Shown in pieces: positions 33,589-43,851 of a stretch of DNA of 64,000 nucleotides. The notes below the pieces were generated by a model. The model saw only the letters and a program-made list of their open reading frames with translations. It was not told the origin of the DNA and did no database searches. The position numbers and the translations under genes were made by a program. The DNA lies in contig JADDOH010010824.1 in the NCBI GenBank assembly GCA_016648135.1, forward strand, positions 1 to 64,000, in the 5' to 3' direction. This stretch comes from Agrypnia vestita. Taxonomy: Eukaryota > Arthropoda > Insecta > Trichoptera > Phryganeidae. Positions within the stretch are counted from its first letter, which is position 1, and each line of letters opens with the position of its first letter.

Positions 33589-34581
33589 CTAGGTGGGGGG
33601 GAGGGACTGGGAGGAGTTAACTGAAGATAGAGGGAACAACTTTAAAATCGGACTATTAGATAAATTTATTTGTTTATTTATTATTTGACTATTATTGTTG
33701 ATAGCTTTATTAATTTCTAATGCTTCTAGATTGTTAAGTCGCAAACCTAATCCGTTTTTGTGTAAAATTTTTGGCCCTGTATTATTATTAAATGTGTGAT
33801 TAAAATTAATTAGATGTTCGGCAAATTCAGAAAAACCTACATTTGTTAAGCATTTAATGTGTTCTTTTATTCTAATATTTACGTTTCTCGATGTTTTACA
33901 AATATAGAAAGCTGGGCAATCATTACAGCTAAGTTTATAAATACCAGAATGGTTTAATATATTTTCTTTGTCTTTACAGTTACTTAATAATTTGCCTAAA
34001 TTGTTACTGGTATAAAATGCTGGCTTTATCTCTTTAGGGAGTTTAGTCGTACTTAATATTGAAAAATTATTTAAAAAAAGAATTCTCCGCCATTGAGGTA
34101 TTAGAATATTACTTTTGATAGTTGGAAGAGCGTTATAAATAAATTTATTAGACGAAATTTGACGGAGTTTTTTGGAAAGAATTCTATCTATCAAATCGGG
34201 TTCATATCCATTGTTAAAAGCTATCATTTTAATAGTAGAAAGTTCAATGGAAAAGTTTGTATCGGATAGGGGGATAGAGGTGAGGCGGTGGATCATGGAA
34301 TGAAACGCGGAGTGTTTATGTGAGATAGGATGGTTGGAAGTATTATGGATTGTGGTGTCAGTAAAAGTAGGTTTTCTGTATACATTGAAATTAATTTTGT
34401 TGTCTATTATAGTTAAAGAAAGGTCTAGAAAATTTAATGTGGAATTAATACCTACTTCTAGTGTGAACTGTATTTGACTGTGAAAGGAATTGAGGAGTAA
34501 AAGGAATGTGTGTAGTTGACGCTCTGTGCCTGTCCAAATACAAAAAATATCGTCTACATAGCGTTTCCATATCGTTTCCAT
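33589..34581 (-). CDS. Penelope-like RT (C-terminal part) plus GIY-YIG endonuclease
   Basis: 330 codons without a stop. Residues 7-13 are RYVDDIF, the RT catalytic block with its two aspartates. A conserved 'LNFLDLSLTI' and 'YRKPTFTDT' segment (49-75) and the 'HSMIHRL' thumb region (about 94-100) follow. The endonuclease starts near 211: GIY at 213-215, cysteines at 219 and 222, then FYIC at 225-228 where the family has YIG, R232, R237, E240, H241, 'FAEH' (252-255) and the final 'LEALEINKA'. RT fingers and most of the palm are missing, so this is a 5'-truncated protein of roughly half the family length. It would not be functional alone. The YIG-to-YIC change is notable. ATG at the start is coincidental; the frame is open further upstream until the arm. 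Confidence 0.9.
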   Translation of the reverse strand: METIWKRYVDDIFCIWTGTERQLHTFLLLLNSFHSQIQFTLEVGINSTLNFLDLSLTIIDNKINFNVYRKPTFTDTTIHNTSNHPISHKHSAFHSMIHRLTSIPLSDTNFSIELSTIKMIAFNNGYEPDLIDRILSKKLRQISSNKFIYNALPTIKSNILIPQWRRILFLNNFSILSTTKLPKEIKPAFYTSNNLGKLLSNCKDKENILNHSGIYKLSCNDCPAFYICKTSRNVNIRIKEHIKCLTNVGFSEFAEHLINFNHTFNNNTGPKILHKNGLGLRLNNLEALEINKAINNNSQIINKQINLSNSPILKLFPLSSVNSSQSLPPT

Positions 34582-34737
34582 ATTAATACATTTTTTAACA
34601 GAGGATTTTAAAGTTGTTCCCTCTATCTTCAGTTAACTCCTCCCATTCCCTCCCCCCCACCTAGTTGACACTCTGTCCCTCTCTCTTTTTCTTTCCTCCT
34701 TTATACATTTCTGTACCTAGATTAGTCTATATTGTAA

Positions 34738-34779
34738 TTGTCCTGAAGAAGGTTGAGTCCAACCGAAACTAGTTGACAA
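34738..34779 (+). ncRNA. hammerhead ribozyme type I, intact
   Basis: Order: UUGUC (helix I), CUGAAGA core (34743-34749), A, helix II GGUUG-AGUC-CAACC (34751-34764), GAA, ACUAGU (helix III, palindromic, 34768-34773), U at the cleavage position (34774), then GACAA (34775-34779), which pairs perfectly with UUGUC. Every conserved core position is met. The very short helix III suggests activity as a dimer, as known for PLE hammerheads. Confidence 0.87.
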
Positions 34780-34839
34780 ATATATAGCAATTAAGTGGTT
34801 TAAAACATAGTGTGTAATTTTTTCTTAAATTTCTTATAA

Positions 34840-35430
34840 TGTCAAGCCACAAAGTGTTTTCTTGCTTTGAAAAGTTTATAATATTTTACTTGGGGCTCCT
34901 GTAGAATCTAAAAACGAACGATAAAAATATCGCGTATAAAATAGAGATAGAAAAGTTCAGTCCTCCAGTGGACTACAAAACGGATACATATAAATGTTGT
35001 TAAGCATTTATTATATTATCTAAGTAGACTCCAGGGGAGGAGATATATAGGAAAAAAATTGTCACGGGAAGTTTATATAATAGGAACTACATAAAATCGA
35101 ATTCTTTGGAACAATCTAGCCTACCGGTCTGTCAGTTAATGTTGACGTTTAGTGAAAGTCACAAATAAAAGCGAAATACCAGAGAGGATCTAACGGATGT
35201 TCGGAAATAAGTGCGACCACAGACGCGCGAGTATAAAATGTTCCATAGACTAGTAATAAGTGAGAATTACGAAATTGATGTGAATTAAAGTATAGATTTC
35301 CAGTTAAATTCGTGTACATTGATTTAAAGTTAATAAATAAAACTTCATTTAATTTCAAGTGTGCAAGATTCAAGTTCAAGGCAGCAATATCTAAAAAAAT
35401 AATGTACATAGAATGTACTGAATTCGAGAT
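34840..35430. other. no gene recognised
   Basis: Unrepeated AT-rich DNA. An 86-codon minus frame at 35149-35409 has no motif. Confidence 0.4.
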
Positions 35431-35434
35431 TTTA

Positions 35435-35935
35435 TAGGAAATATAGTCTATAAGATTTCGACGGCTCCTACGTAACCCACAAATCGACGATTTTGAGTTT
35501 TTATAATGTATTTAACGTGTATTTCATAATGTATTTAATTATATCTTTAATTCCAAGAAAGAAAAAAAATGTTTTGCAATAAATAACGTTTTTTAATTGT
35601 ATATTTTTTTCTTTCTTGGAATTAAAGATATAATTAAATACATATGAAATACACAAAAAACTCAAAATCATCGATTTGTAGGAAACATGATTTTGGAAGA
35701 GATAATACACAAAATTTTAAAAGAGGACCATATATTTTTTGATTTTTTTAAAATAAAATATGATAAAAGCAAAAGCAACAATATCCAAAAAAATTTTAAA
35801 AAAATGTTTAAATGCAGTCATCACTTTTTACTTATTTAAAATGATTACTTATTTAAAGTGAACTGAATTCTTGATTTTATGTATCTACCTTTCTCTTCCA
35901 AAATCAGGTTTCCTATAAATTTCGAAGCTTTGTTT
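35435..35935. mobile_element. foldback MITE(s), nested
   Basis: The core hairpin pairs about 35516-35568 with 35607-35655, including 'ttccaagaaagaaaaaaa' and its complement. Outer pairing adds 'acaaatcgacgattttgag' and 'ctcaaaatcatcgatttgt'. A third stretch at 35893-35930 ('tcttccaaaatcaggtttcc') mirrors 35680-35700, so a second partial arm follows. No coding capacity. Confidence 0.75.
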
Positions 35936-36710
35936 CTTAAAAATGTTTAAATAAAACATACATATGTTTATATATACGAAATCTTTAGATTTGACAAAAA
36001 CGCTATTTTGGCAAAAACGCAGAATTCTTAGCATATATAAATTATAAGGCCTTAACAAAAGGTTTTACTTTTATGTCCCTTAAAAAAGATCAATACAGCT
36101 TCGAACAATTAATTATTCTCAAAATTTTAAGTAAGGCAGTTGTGGTTGATCTAATAAATCAATTAGTTAAAATTAAATGCTAAAATTTATAATGATAAAA
36201 GAGAATGTAAGTAATGTCTTAAATTTGAGTTTATTATTTAAAAACTTTTTTGCAATAATATATAAATTGATCGAAATGAAGTGTGTTAGATTCAGGCTTT
36301 CCCGGAAAACTAGAGCCTGAGGCTGCGCGGCCCGTTTACCCCAAGGGTGGTGAAGGTCGAGACTGAATGAGGCCGACAGACGATATAAACCACAACAGGC
36401 AGACAGCTAATTCCTCCTCACTTGATACTTTTATTAAATAATATTTTCACACACATATCAGACTAACATTTGCTGAAGAGCTAAACGGTGCCTTAGACGG
36501 TGACGCATGGCTATACAGCCCCGAAAATTCTAAACAGATGGTAGATTTAGAAACAGTGACACAATATTATTTAAATTTCGTATATTACTACATTATATAT
36601 ACATATAGTAGGTATATTTAAAGAAATGTATAATGTATATTTTACATACATACATAAAAATAAGATAGTAAAAATGAAAATAATAAAATAAAACCTTCCC
36701 TTACCTACTT
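35936..36710. other. no gene recognised
   Basis: A GC-containing block at 36290-36420 ('cctgaggctgcgcggcccg') stands out from AT-rich surroundings. No motif or repeat was identified. Confidence 0.35.
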
Positions 36711-36712
36711 TC

Positions 36713-37250
36713 TTATTTACCATCTTTCCAGGGGAGTAGGCAGAGGATAAGGTGCCACATTCCTCTGTCCTGACACATAGCTCTCACCTCATCTGCATTC
36801 ATACATCTTCGCGTACAAGCTCGACGATTGTTGAGGCTCCTAACAGGACCATCCTCCAGTATCTGGTTAATCTGGTCATGCCACGTCTTCCGTGGTTGCC
36901 TTGTATTTCTGGTGCCGTCAACACTTGCACCATATATTTTTCTAATTATTCTTTTCTCATTCATTCGTGACTCTTTTATAATTCTATAAACTATCCTAAG
37001 ATCAGCTTTCATTTTTCATCATAATCTAAGTGATATTATCTTCACTGCATTCAGTTTACTTTCGTTCCTCTTCTGCCAGCTCCAGGGTTCTCTTCCGTAC
37101 ATCAGTGTTGGTACCAGAATCTCATTGCGTACCGTTAGTCTTGCCTCGGTAGACAAATTTTTATTAGAAATTATCTCATTCAAAGCACCGTTTATCTTAT
37201 TTCCTGCAGTCACACTTTCAAAACTTTCACAGCCTTTTCTTTTATCTGAT
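36713..37250 (-). pseudogene. LINE RT C-terminus and tail relic
   Basis: Minus: 'VTAGNKINGALNEII', 'NKNLSTEARLTVRNEILVPT', 'LMYGREPWSWQKRNESKLNA' and 'VKIISLRL' (37019-37213). After a gap come 'MNEKRIIRKIYGAS', 'TRQPRKTWHDQINQILEDG' and 'NRRACTRRCMNADEVRAMCQ'. These match the insect LINE region running from the RT thumb to the C-terminus (VLVPTL.YG.E.W..QK...S...A..., then R...IY.A...GRR.RGRP...W.DQI...L, then NRR.CM...M..DEA). A piece of about 70 codons between the two blocks is lost. Another copy of the tail lies at 41830. Confidence 0.85.
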
Positions 37251-37308
37251 CCTTCCCGATAAAAAACTAACTAAAACCATTTTTTCACCAATCAAGGAGC
37301 ATCATTTT

Positions 37309-38223
37309 TTAAGGGGGTATTCTAGTCTAGAAGCATGAATTTGAGGTGTTTTTTCGAGTGCTATAAATATAAAACAAAAAATATTTTCCCGTCCATTTTT
37401 TAACAAGATATTTATACATGTTTTAAAAATACATAAAAAAATAAAAAAATTGAAAAAATTTAAAACTCTAAATGTTATAAGCTGTTGAAGTGGGGGGTTG
37501 GAAAATTTTTTGTCACGATTGCAAACCTTCAAATAATCTGAAAAAAAAAAAAAAAAAATTTATCTAGATAAATGGTGATAAAAAAATATCGTATCAATTA
37601 AAAAAAATTGAAAAAAAATTTTTTTTCGTGAAATTGCGGATGTTTGAAAAAATTTTTTTTTACTATTTTTTTGACTTTTCTGAATTTTTTAAATTTTTCA
37701 TTTTATTTTTATTTGTTATAATATTAGCTAATACAATAGATTAGAATTAGCTAATACATAGAGAAGACTCACACCAAATTTCAAGTAAATCGGTTAAGTA
37801 GAACTTGAGAAATCATGACAAACTTTTCGAAAAAAGCAGTTTCGAGAAAAACGCTCCATAAAATGACATTTTATACTTACATATAATTAAGCTGCTCCAT
37901 ACATTGGGCCTTCCTCTACTTCAAAAAAGTATTTTCTGCGGGTGACCTAGAATTATTATATTTCGATTTATTATAATACACGAGTACATAAGGGTTTACG
38001 AGAGAATGGGATCGCAGGTAGACGGATGGTCCCTAGCATTTTTTGTTCGATTCATTCCGGCCCAGCCGGTTTGGATTTCGTGTCGCTAAAATAGTTATAT
38101 CTCCGGAAATAATTACAATTTTGTCATATCATCTTAAGGACATATTCTTGAAAGGTTAAGCTTTGAAAATATGAAGAAAAATAATTTGATTTTTTCAAAT
38201 TTCTACACTAGAATACCCCTTAA
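37309..38223. mobile_element. TTAA-flanked TIR element, non-autonomous
   Basis: Left end TTAA-GGGGGTATTCTAGTCTAGA, right end CTACACTAGAATACCCC-TTAA. The ends are inverted complements with two differences and are bordered by TTAA on both sides, the target duplication of piggyBac-type elements. The 915-bp interior is AT-rich, with no transposase and some A and T runs. Superfamily assignment rests only on TTAA. Confidence 0.7.
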
Positions 38224-38631
38224 TGCTCTTTCAAATGAAATGAATTTTCTAAAAAATTATAGAAATTTCAGAATTAAATTGAAAAACTCACTAAAAAAAT
38301 CAATCACAACAACGCAATGAAAAACAGTCTATATACACTTTTAAATGTATGTAAATGTAAATAACCTATTGAATATACCTATTTAATTTTTATAACTTAA
38401 TCTAATGTAATGCTACTAATGATTACTTTAATAATATACGTATGTATATGACAATGCCCCCCACTTTTAAACAGGAGAATAAAATTCTCTTTTAAAGGTG
38501 AGTAAGCGTTAATATATTCATTTTGTTATTCAAATATATGACATATAATTAACACACTTATGTACAATTTAATTAAATAAATTAAAATATATAAAGATGT
38601 ATTCCTGGAATATGCATCATATCGATATTCT

Positions 38632-38690
38632 TATTATTCTAACTTCGAAACTAAGCTTAACGCTTATGCTATGAAAATAGTATTAGGTAA
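38632..38690 (-). repeat. SINE-like tail, inverted copy
   Basis: The complement of 'ctattttcatagca' and 'agcgtt.agcttagttt' of the 1-97 and 9151-9250 tails. Confidence 0.5.
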
Positions 38691-38711
38691 CTTGCATTCT
38701 CCTCCCTTGAA

Positions 38712-38868
38712 CTACTCGTACAGTTGCCGGCAAACCTTTTGAAATTTTTTGGCGTAGTGGGGGAATGCGCAGAAGAAAAAATTTGGATCTCGTTGGTGGT
38801 ATGGTACATGCGCAAACTTCCCCCCCTACGCCGTAAAATTTCATGATGTTTGACGGCTACTATACCCT
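38712..38868. mobile_element. foldback MITE with C/G-run arms
   Basis: 'ggcgtagtgggggaa' pairs with 'ttccccccctacgcc'. Outside it 'caaaccttttgaaatttt' pairs with 'aaaatttcatgatgtttg', and inside it TGCGCA occurs on both sides. The loop is about 45 nt. Confidence 0.7.
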
Positions 38869-38959
38869 CGTTTTACCACTAATTATCAATAAGCAAAATG
38901 TCGGTCCATGATACTCAAAATGTCATTTGTATATCGTAGGACTGACAAATATCTTCATA

Positions 38960-39682
38960 GAAAATAAAATGAGCGAGCCTTACAGTAGTCGCATATGATT
39001 TGTAACATTTGAAATCTCCCGATTAAAAATATCAATTGAGCAGCGACAGAAATTAACCTCAAAATTTAAAAAAGCTAAATATGGAAATATTTATTCGAAT
39101 AATTATTCATTATTACTTGCATTTTTAATCAATGATCTGCTGACATTAAAGTATTTATAGTATTAGTATATTTAAGAATTTGGTCATTAGAAAAATATTG
39201 AAACTTGCCCCACTGTCAGCTAACGGTAAATAAGTGTGACCATGTTGATAAAACAGTGTACTATATTAGTGGATAGAAAAAAAAAACAAAATTTTGACAT
39301 GACAGCCGTGTTTGATAAAATTATCAAATAAATATTCGACTTATGAAAGAATAAACTTTTAATGTCGTTTCTTTATTAACAGAGCAACACGAGAAGGCTT
39401 ATTTTTTTTAATTTTGTCAATCCTTGATATGAGTTTGAAAGAATCGGACTCATATACATTTATAAACACAGTACCAACCTCTCGGAAAATGGGTTGGCAC
39501 CATCTGATGGCCAACTCTATCACACAGCGCGCGCTCACTGGTCAAACGAAATAGCGCGCGCTTCCCCGGCGTCTAGTTTCCTGTTATGAAATTCCATCCA
39601 TTTTCACGAAATCACTCCCACACATTGCAGGAAAGCGAGAGGAAAGATGTTACGCATCAAAAATAATTCCAGAGCATAATGT
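38960..39682 (+). mobile_element. composite dispersed repeat, copy 2
   Basis: Same end blocks as 7878-8600: 'gagcgagccttacagtag' at the left, 'gcgcgcgcttcc' and 'ggaaagcgagaggaaag' at the right. It contains an extra 'cacgaaatcactcccacac' insertion near 39610. Confidence 0.55.
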
Positions 39683-39689
39683 ACGTAAT

Positions 39690-40390
39690 CGTTATTTAGT
39701 ACATTGTCCTCATTAAAATAGCTTTCTCTAAAGATTTGCACTTAGTTCAGCATTTTTTCTAACGAAGAGAAGAGTGTTCAAAGTCATTTTTCGTAAAGAT
39801 TTTTAGAGAATGAGCTTTTATCTATTCTACCTCCACTCGTGTATCCCAATGATTGTCTTTTGTGATTTTAATGTTAAAAATGTTAAAAAACGGTATGGCC
39901 GTATTGGGTGATGTTACAACACGGTGAGTAGATTTTTGGCTTAAAAGTCCTTTACAATAATAGTAGTGAGGGTTGGAACATTGTTCTGATGCAACATCCA
40001 GCTTTTGTTCGCAAACAATTAAGGCCGGACGCGTTTCGCTCAGGCTCGTAACTGTTCCGTTACCTTTAAATGCACTGCTGCATTACGGTTTATCCTTCGG
40101 GAGCAAATTTCGTTTTGTTCCTGTATTGTTCCGTAGCCTGCTCCTTGCCGATGTCACTGTTTTGCCACGCAAAGCGAACGAAGTATTCTTATACTTGACA
40201 TATACTCAAATATCAGTATATCAGATCATGTACATAACAGATTTATGAACAATATGTATAATCTGCCCCACGGATAATATCATAATACATGGAATTCCCG
40301 ACGCAAATCGCTGGGAAACAGGAATACAATTTATGGGAATAGGGAAGATGACAGGATGAGGATGTGTATGTGTGTGTGTTTGACACAAAA
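39690..40390. other. no gene recognised
   Basis: A 91-codon plus frame at 39973-40248 overlaps moderate-GC DNA but has no motif. A short GT run lies at 40363-40380. Confidence 0.35.
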
Positions 40391-40394
40391 CGAA

Positions 40395-40470
40395 TAAGCC
40401 TAGGGCTTACGACCTGTGTGAGTTGGTTTAAGCGATAACTTTACACAATGCAACGTTCACCAATTCCACA
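40395..40470 (-). repeat. dispersed repeat R, fragment
   Basis: 'gggcttacgacctgtgtgag', 'cgataactttacacaatgc' and 'aacgttcaccaattccac' match the central part, reversed. Confidence 0.6.
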
Positions 40471-40479
40471 GGAAGAAAA

Positions 40480-41570
40480 TCAAAGTTCCCTCTAATTTTT
40501 CTATTGTGTGTGCGGATCTTTAACGCATCTGTGCAGTGGCGGTGCGGTATATTTACATCCCCCCCCCCATTAAAATGTGTATTTTTAGGGTATTTATTAA
40601 TCACAGTGATTTTATATAATAACAATACTATAGGTTGACCACAGTCCATTCCCTGGCTTTGTCCGGTAAGAAGAAAGCGGGGGAAAGTTGCCTGGCAAGC
40701 CCGTATTACAAACCTCAATAAGATATTCCAAATAAATACATATTTTTTAGTTTAAAAAAGGTTACTTACTTACTCGAAAAACTTCTTTTGTGTTCATTTT
40801 TTGCATTGTAACAACATATTTTTTGCACACAATCTTTTGAATGCGGTCTAGCTATAACAAAGATAATTATTGAAATAAATAAAAAAGATAAAAAAAAGAA
40901 AAAAATATTCGTTGATATGATCTATAAAATACTAAACTTGTAGAATTTTCTTTTTATTTATATTAAATTTATATATTTTTACGTTGTGTGTTTTTTTTTC
41001 AAAATAAACATTTATAAAAATGTAGTTTTTTCGCTTTTATTTAAAATTATTCTTATTAAATTTTCAACTACGTAAAAAATCTTTTTCCGAATTTTGTCAC
41101 ATTTCTATTGTACCTACTTTTCATGTTTGCTTCGGAACATACGATGCCATTGGACACAATCATATGTCTCCGAGTAAACAAAATTTTCACCAATTCTTAC
41201 TTTCTGTAAATGCATTGAAGATGGCCTTTTTGTTTCGACGATTTCAGAGAGCCATTCCAGTTTAAATTTATCGCAGGATTTCTTCTTAATGGTTGCATTA
41301 GAAATATCACATCCACTCCTTTTCGACATTTTAAGGGAATAAGTTTTATATAATTAATAGGTAAAATTTTACTATTCGACTCATTTCTCCGAAAGCGTGC
41401 GAAAGAATTGTGCACGTTTGTTTCATGCACTCAAGCAAAAAAAAAATCTGACAAAGGAAAGTTTCTTTTATAATATGGACTGTGCGGAGGGTAAAACATG
41501 TGTGCTAAGACATTTTGGTAGGTGTGCGCGCGCACACGCGCACGCCATTCAGGGAACATTGATCAACACA
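40480..41570. other. no gene recognised
   Basis: A C-run at 40560-40568 and a GC-alternating palindromic stretch at 41523-41546 ('gtgcgcgcgcacacgcgcac') were seen. Short frames near 41114-41430 and 41397-41627 show no known domain. Confidence 0.35.
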
Positions 41571-41574
41571 ATAT

Positions 41575-41680
41575 CAATTTTTGGGCCACTCTATAAAGAC
41601 TTCCACACATGTTTCCCATATCAATAGCTTATCCCCCTGTGGAAAAAATCCAGAAATCAGGTTCTCAGAACATATATATA
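41575..41680 (+). repeat. dispersed repeat R, 3' part
   Basis: 'gggccactctataaagac', 'ccacacatgtttcccatat', 'gcttatccccctgtgg' and 'aaaaatccagaaatcagg'. A short TA run follows. Confidence 0.55.
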
Positions 41681-41829
41681 TATATAAAATATTCTTAAAA
41701 TAAAATAAATTACATTTGTGCAAACAAAACACATTTTTTATATTTTATTTGATTCTAAAACAAGAAACGTTTTTTATCTTATAAGGGCATTATCAGTATA
41801 TTACTAACTAATTCACCATTACGTCATTT

Positions 41830-42100
41830 CCCCAGAGAAGTATGCAGAGAGGATAGAATGCCATACTCTTCTGTTATTGCACACTACTTTTGCTTTGTCC
41901 ACTTTCATACATCTTCTCATGCACACTCATTGGTTATTGAAGCTTCAAACATAGCAATCTTCCAATATCTAATTTATCTGGTCATTCCAGGTACTCCGCG
42001 GACGCCTCATGTTTCTTCCGCTTTCAGTACTCGCCTCATAGATTTCTTATGTGTCCATATGGCTAAACCATCTCAGCGAAATATTCTTTATTCTATCTAT
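41830..42100 (-). pseudogene. LINE C-terminal tail, second copy
   Basis: On plus the sequence parallels 36730-36970 base by base ('gcagagaggatagaatgcc', 'atacatcttctc', 'ctaatttatctggtcattcc'). The coding sense is therefore minus, and the frame encodes the decayed DQI...NRR...M..DE tail. Stops and indels are frequent, so this copy is older than the 36.7-kb one. Confidence 0.7.
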
Positions 42101-42109
42101 TACATCAAA

Positions 42110-42480
42110 ATATCATTGATATAAGTACAAGTTGTTAGAATTCGAAATATGTGATTATGGAATTCTTCAAACATATCTTTCTAAGAAACAGAAAATAAAT
42201 AAATTTCTATTTTATTTTAAACCAGATAATTTATCGTGCTAATAGTGGTTTATTTAATTTAAACATTGAAAATCAATTTTTTAGAGGATTCTTTTAGCCA
42301 GTGTGTGAATTTTACTCGGACATTACAAAATAGATATGAAATATTGTAAAATAGATATAAAATATTATAAAATAGATATAAAATATTTATGTGATGTAAT
42401 ATATTAAAATATGAATAATATTATGATAATTGTGATAGGAATATTACCAGATATATATTTTAATTCGATTTTCTTTCAAA
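42110..42480. other. AT-rich, short tandem 'aaaatagatataaaatatt'
   Basis: Three imperfect 18-20-bp units lie at 42328-42385. Confidence 0.5.
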
Positions 42481-42860
42481 ATATCCGCTTATTTAAATGT
42501 CACGCTGCAATATACTCACTACGCGCCCGTCTTTTAGAACTATCGGAAGCCACCCGTTGTGCGATGTTCCACTCAGCCGGTGTCCTAGATTCACCACTAC
42601 TTGGACAGGTATTATTCAGACGTGAAGGCATGCGTCAATAATCAGAGGACCAGCGATGGATAGCCAGGAGAGGCAATTAAAGCAGCCGAGCGGAGAATGC
42701 AATTTCTGCTCGGTTCGGAATACTTCACGCTGATTGGTCTCAGAAGGGGATTGACTGCGACCCGTTAGCGAGAGATGTCGCCGTCTAATTAAACCGCCGG
42801 TCGCCGGGTCGGAAGTCTCGGATCTCCGATACCAGGAGTAAATAACTTCAATATTTCAAC
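42480..42860. other. GC-richer unrepeated island
   Basis: It includes an imperfect hairpin 'ccgagcggagaatgc'/'gcaatttctgctcgg' near 42689-42720 and 'ccgccggtcgccgggtcgg'. No coding motif. Its function is unknown; it could be regulatory. Confidence 0.3.
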
Positions 42861-43557
42861 AGGCGTCATCTGCAATGGTAATCGGGGAATATGTTTGAGG
42901 GATAAAACAACAATAATAATTTCGAATGTTGTGTAGTAATTTCCTTATAATTTACGTTTCTACATTTCAACTAGGACAAAAATTAAAAATTACAGCCTTT
43001 CAAAAAGGCAAAAAATAAATTAATATAGATTACTAATTAAACAAAAGAAAAACAATGGTTGCAAAAAATATTGCTATTAAGTTTTTCTGTCAAGAAGAAC
43101 ATGGAGAATTTTTTACATGAAACATTTGGGGCACTGAAGTCCAGAGATAGGCTTTTTAAAAGCAGAAAAACTCATTGAACATTAATATCTCTCTAACTAT
43201 GCCCATTAGGGCTACAACATATCTTTGACAAAGGGTTACAGAATATTAATTTTAAGTACAGACAGACAGACATGCATTCAATTTATAACTGAGTTACTTA
43301 CTGACTTCTCGATAATCATTTATTTTATGGGGAGGGAGTTGAGTAATCCGGTGGATGTTGCATATTTTTTCCTTGGGGTCCTGAAGTGACGTTCAGAGAC
43401 TATGTCTGCGCTAGCGCCGGTTCAGCTGTCTAAATTCATTACCCGCGACCACCTCACCTGCCGTACTCTTTTTCATAAATTAAAATACCTCCTACAACCT
43501 TCCCCACTGTCTTTTACTGAGCCCAAATTGATCCCCGTATCAATATCATAATTCAAC
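42861..43557. other. no gene recognised
   Basis: AT-rich, then moderate GC at 43360-43560, without family match. 'gacagacagacatgcatt' at 43260 is a small GACA run. Confidence 0.35.
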
Positions 43558-43580
43558 TATCAACCACTACCAGATTTTAG

Positions 43581-43621
43581 ATCCACCGGTTTAGAGACGT
43601 ACCCGTGTCTTCGTCAGGACC
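43581..43621 (-). ncRNA. hammerhead ribozyme-like motif
   Basis: Minus: helix I GGUC, intact core CUGACGA, helix II GACAC/GUCUC (one mismatch), then UAA in place of GAA, the palindrome ACCGGU, and G at the cleavage position. Positions 12 and 17 are therefore changed, and cleavage is unlikely. Confidence 0.65.
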
Positions 43622-43776
43622 AACACTACACTACTATGTTCACAACACTATACAATACAACCATAGTATAGTTAACCTTTCACCAATATTTATCACATGC
43701 GCGTTAATCTTGTCAGACTAGCATGCCTGCAGAATGGTTGTGGTGTATAGTGTTGTGAACATAGTAGTGTAGTGTT

Positions 43777-43818
43777 GTTCCTGACGAAGAGACGGGTATG
43801 TCTCGAAACCGGCAGACC
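43777..43818 (+). ncRNA. hammerhead ribozyme-like motif, near-intact
   Basis: Core CUGACGA (43781-43787), A, helix II GAGAC-GGGUAU-GUCUC, GAA, ACCGGC, A, GACC. Only position 16.1 (C in place of U) and weak helix I pairing differ from consensus. Its GACC pairs perfectly with GGUC of the other arm, which shows the ancestral helix I. Confidence 0.7.
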
Positions 43819-43851
43819 TAAAATCTGGTAGTGGTTTATACGGATTTAAGA

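Larger units (their letters stand above)
33414..34839 (-). mobile_element. Penelope-like element copy 1, inverted arms
   Basis: A 1426-bp unit. Arms 33414-33649 and 34604-34839 (236 bp each) are inverted complements with about three mismatches. Between them lies a 5'-truncated PLE frame on minus. The left arm is the true 3' end and overlaps the last 61 bp of the frame. The right arm is an inverted copy joined exactly where the coding part breaks off. The arms also mirror about 25 bp ('ttcttaaatttcttata') outside the 'acatagtgtg' block. The arm match implies a fairly recent insertion. Confidence 0.92.
43558..43838. mobile_element. PLE-type arm pair, no coding interior
   Basis: The arms of about 100 bp (43558-43654 and 43739-43838) are inverted complements, sharing 'accactaccagatttta' and 'tgttcacaacactata', around an 85-bp spacer. 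Each arm carries a hammerhead motif (see the two ncRNA entries). Confidence 0.8.
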
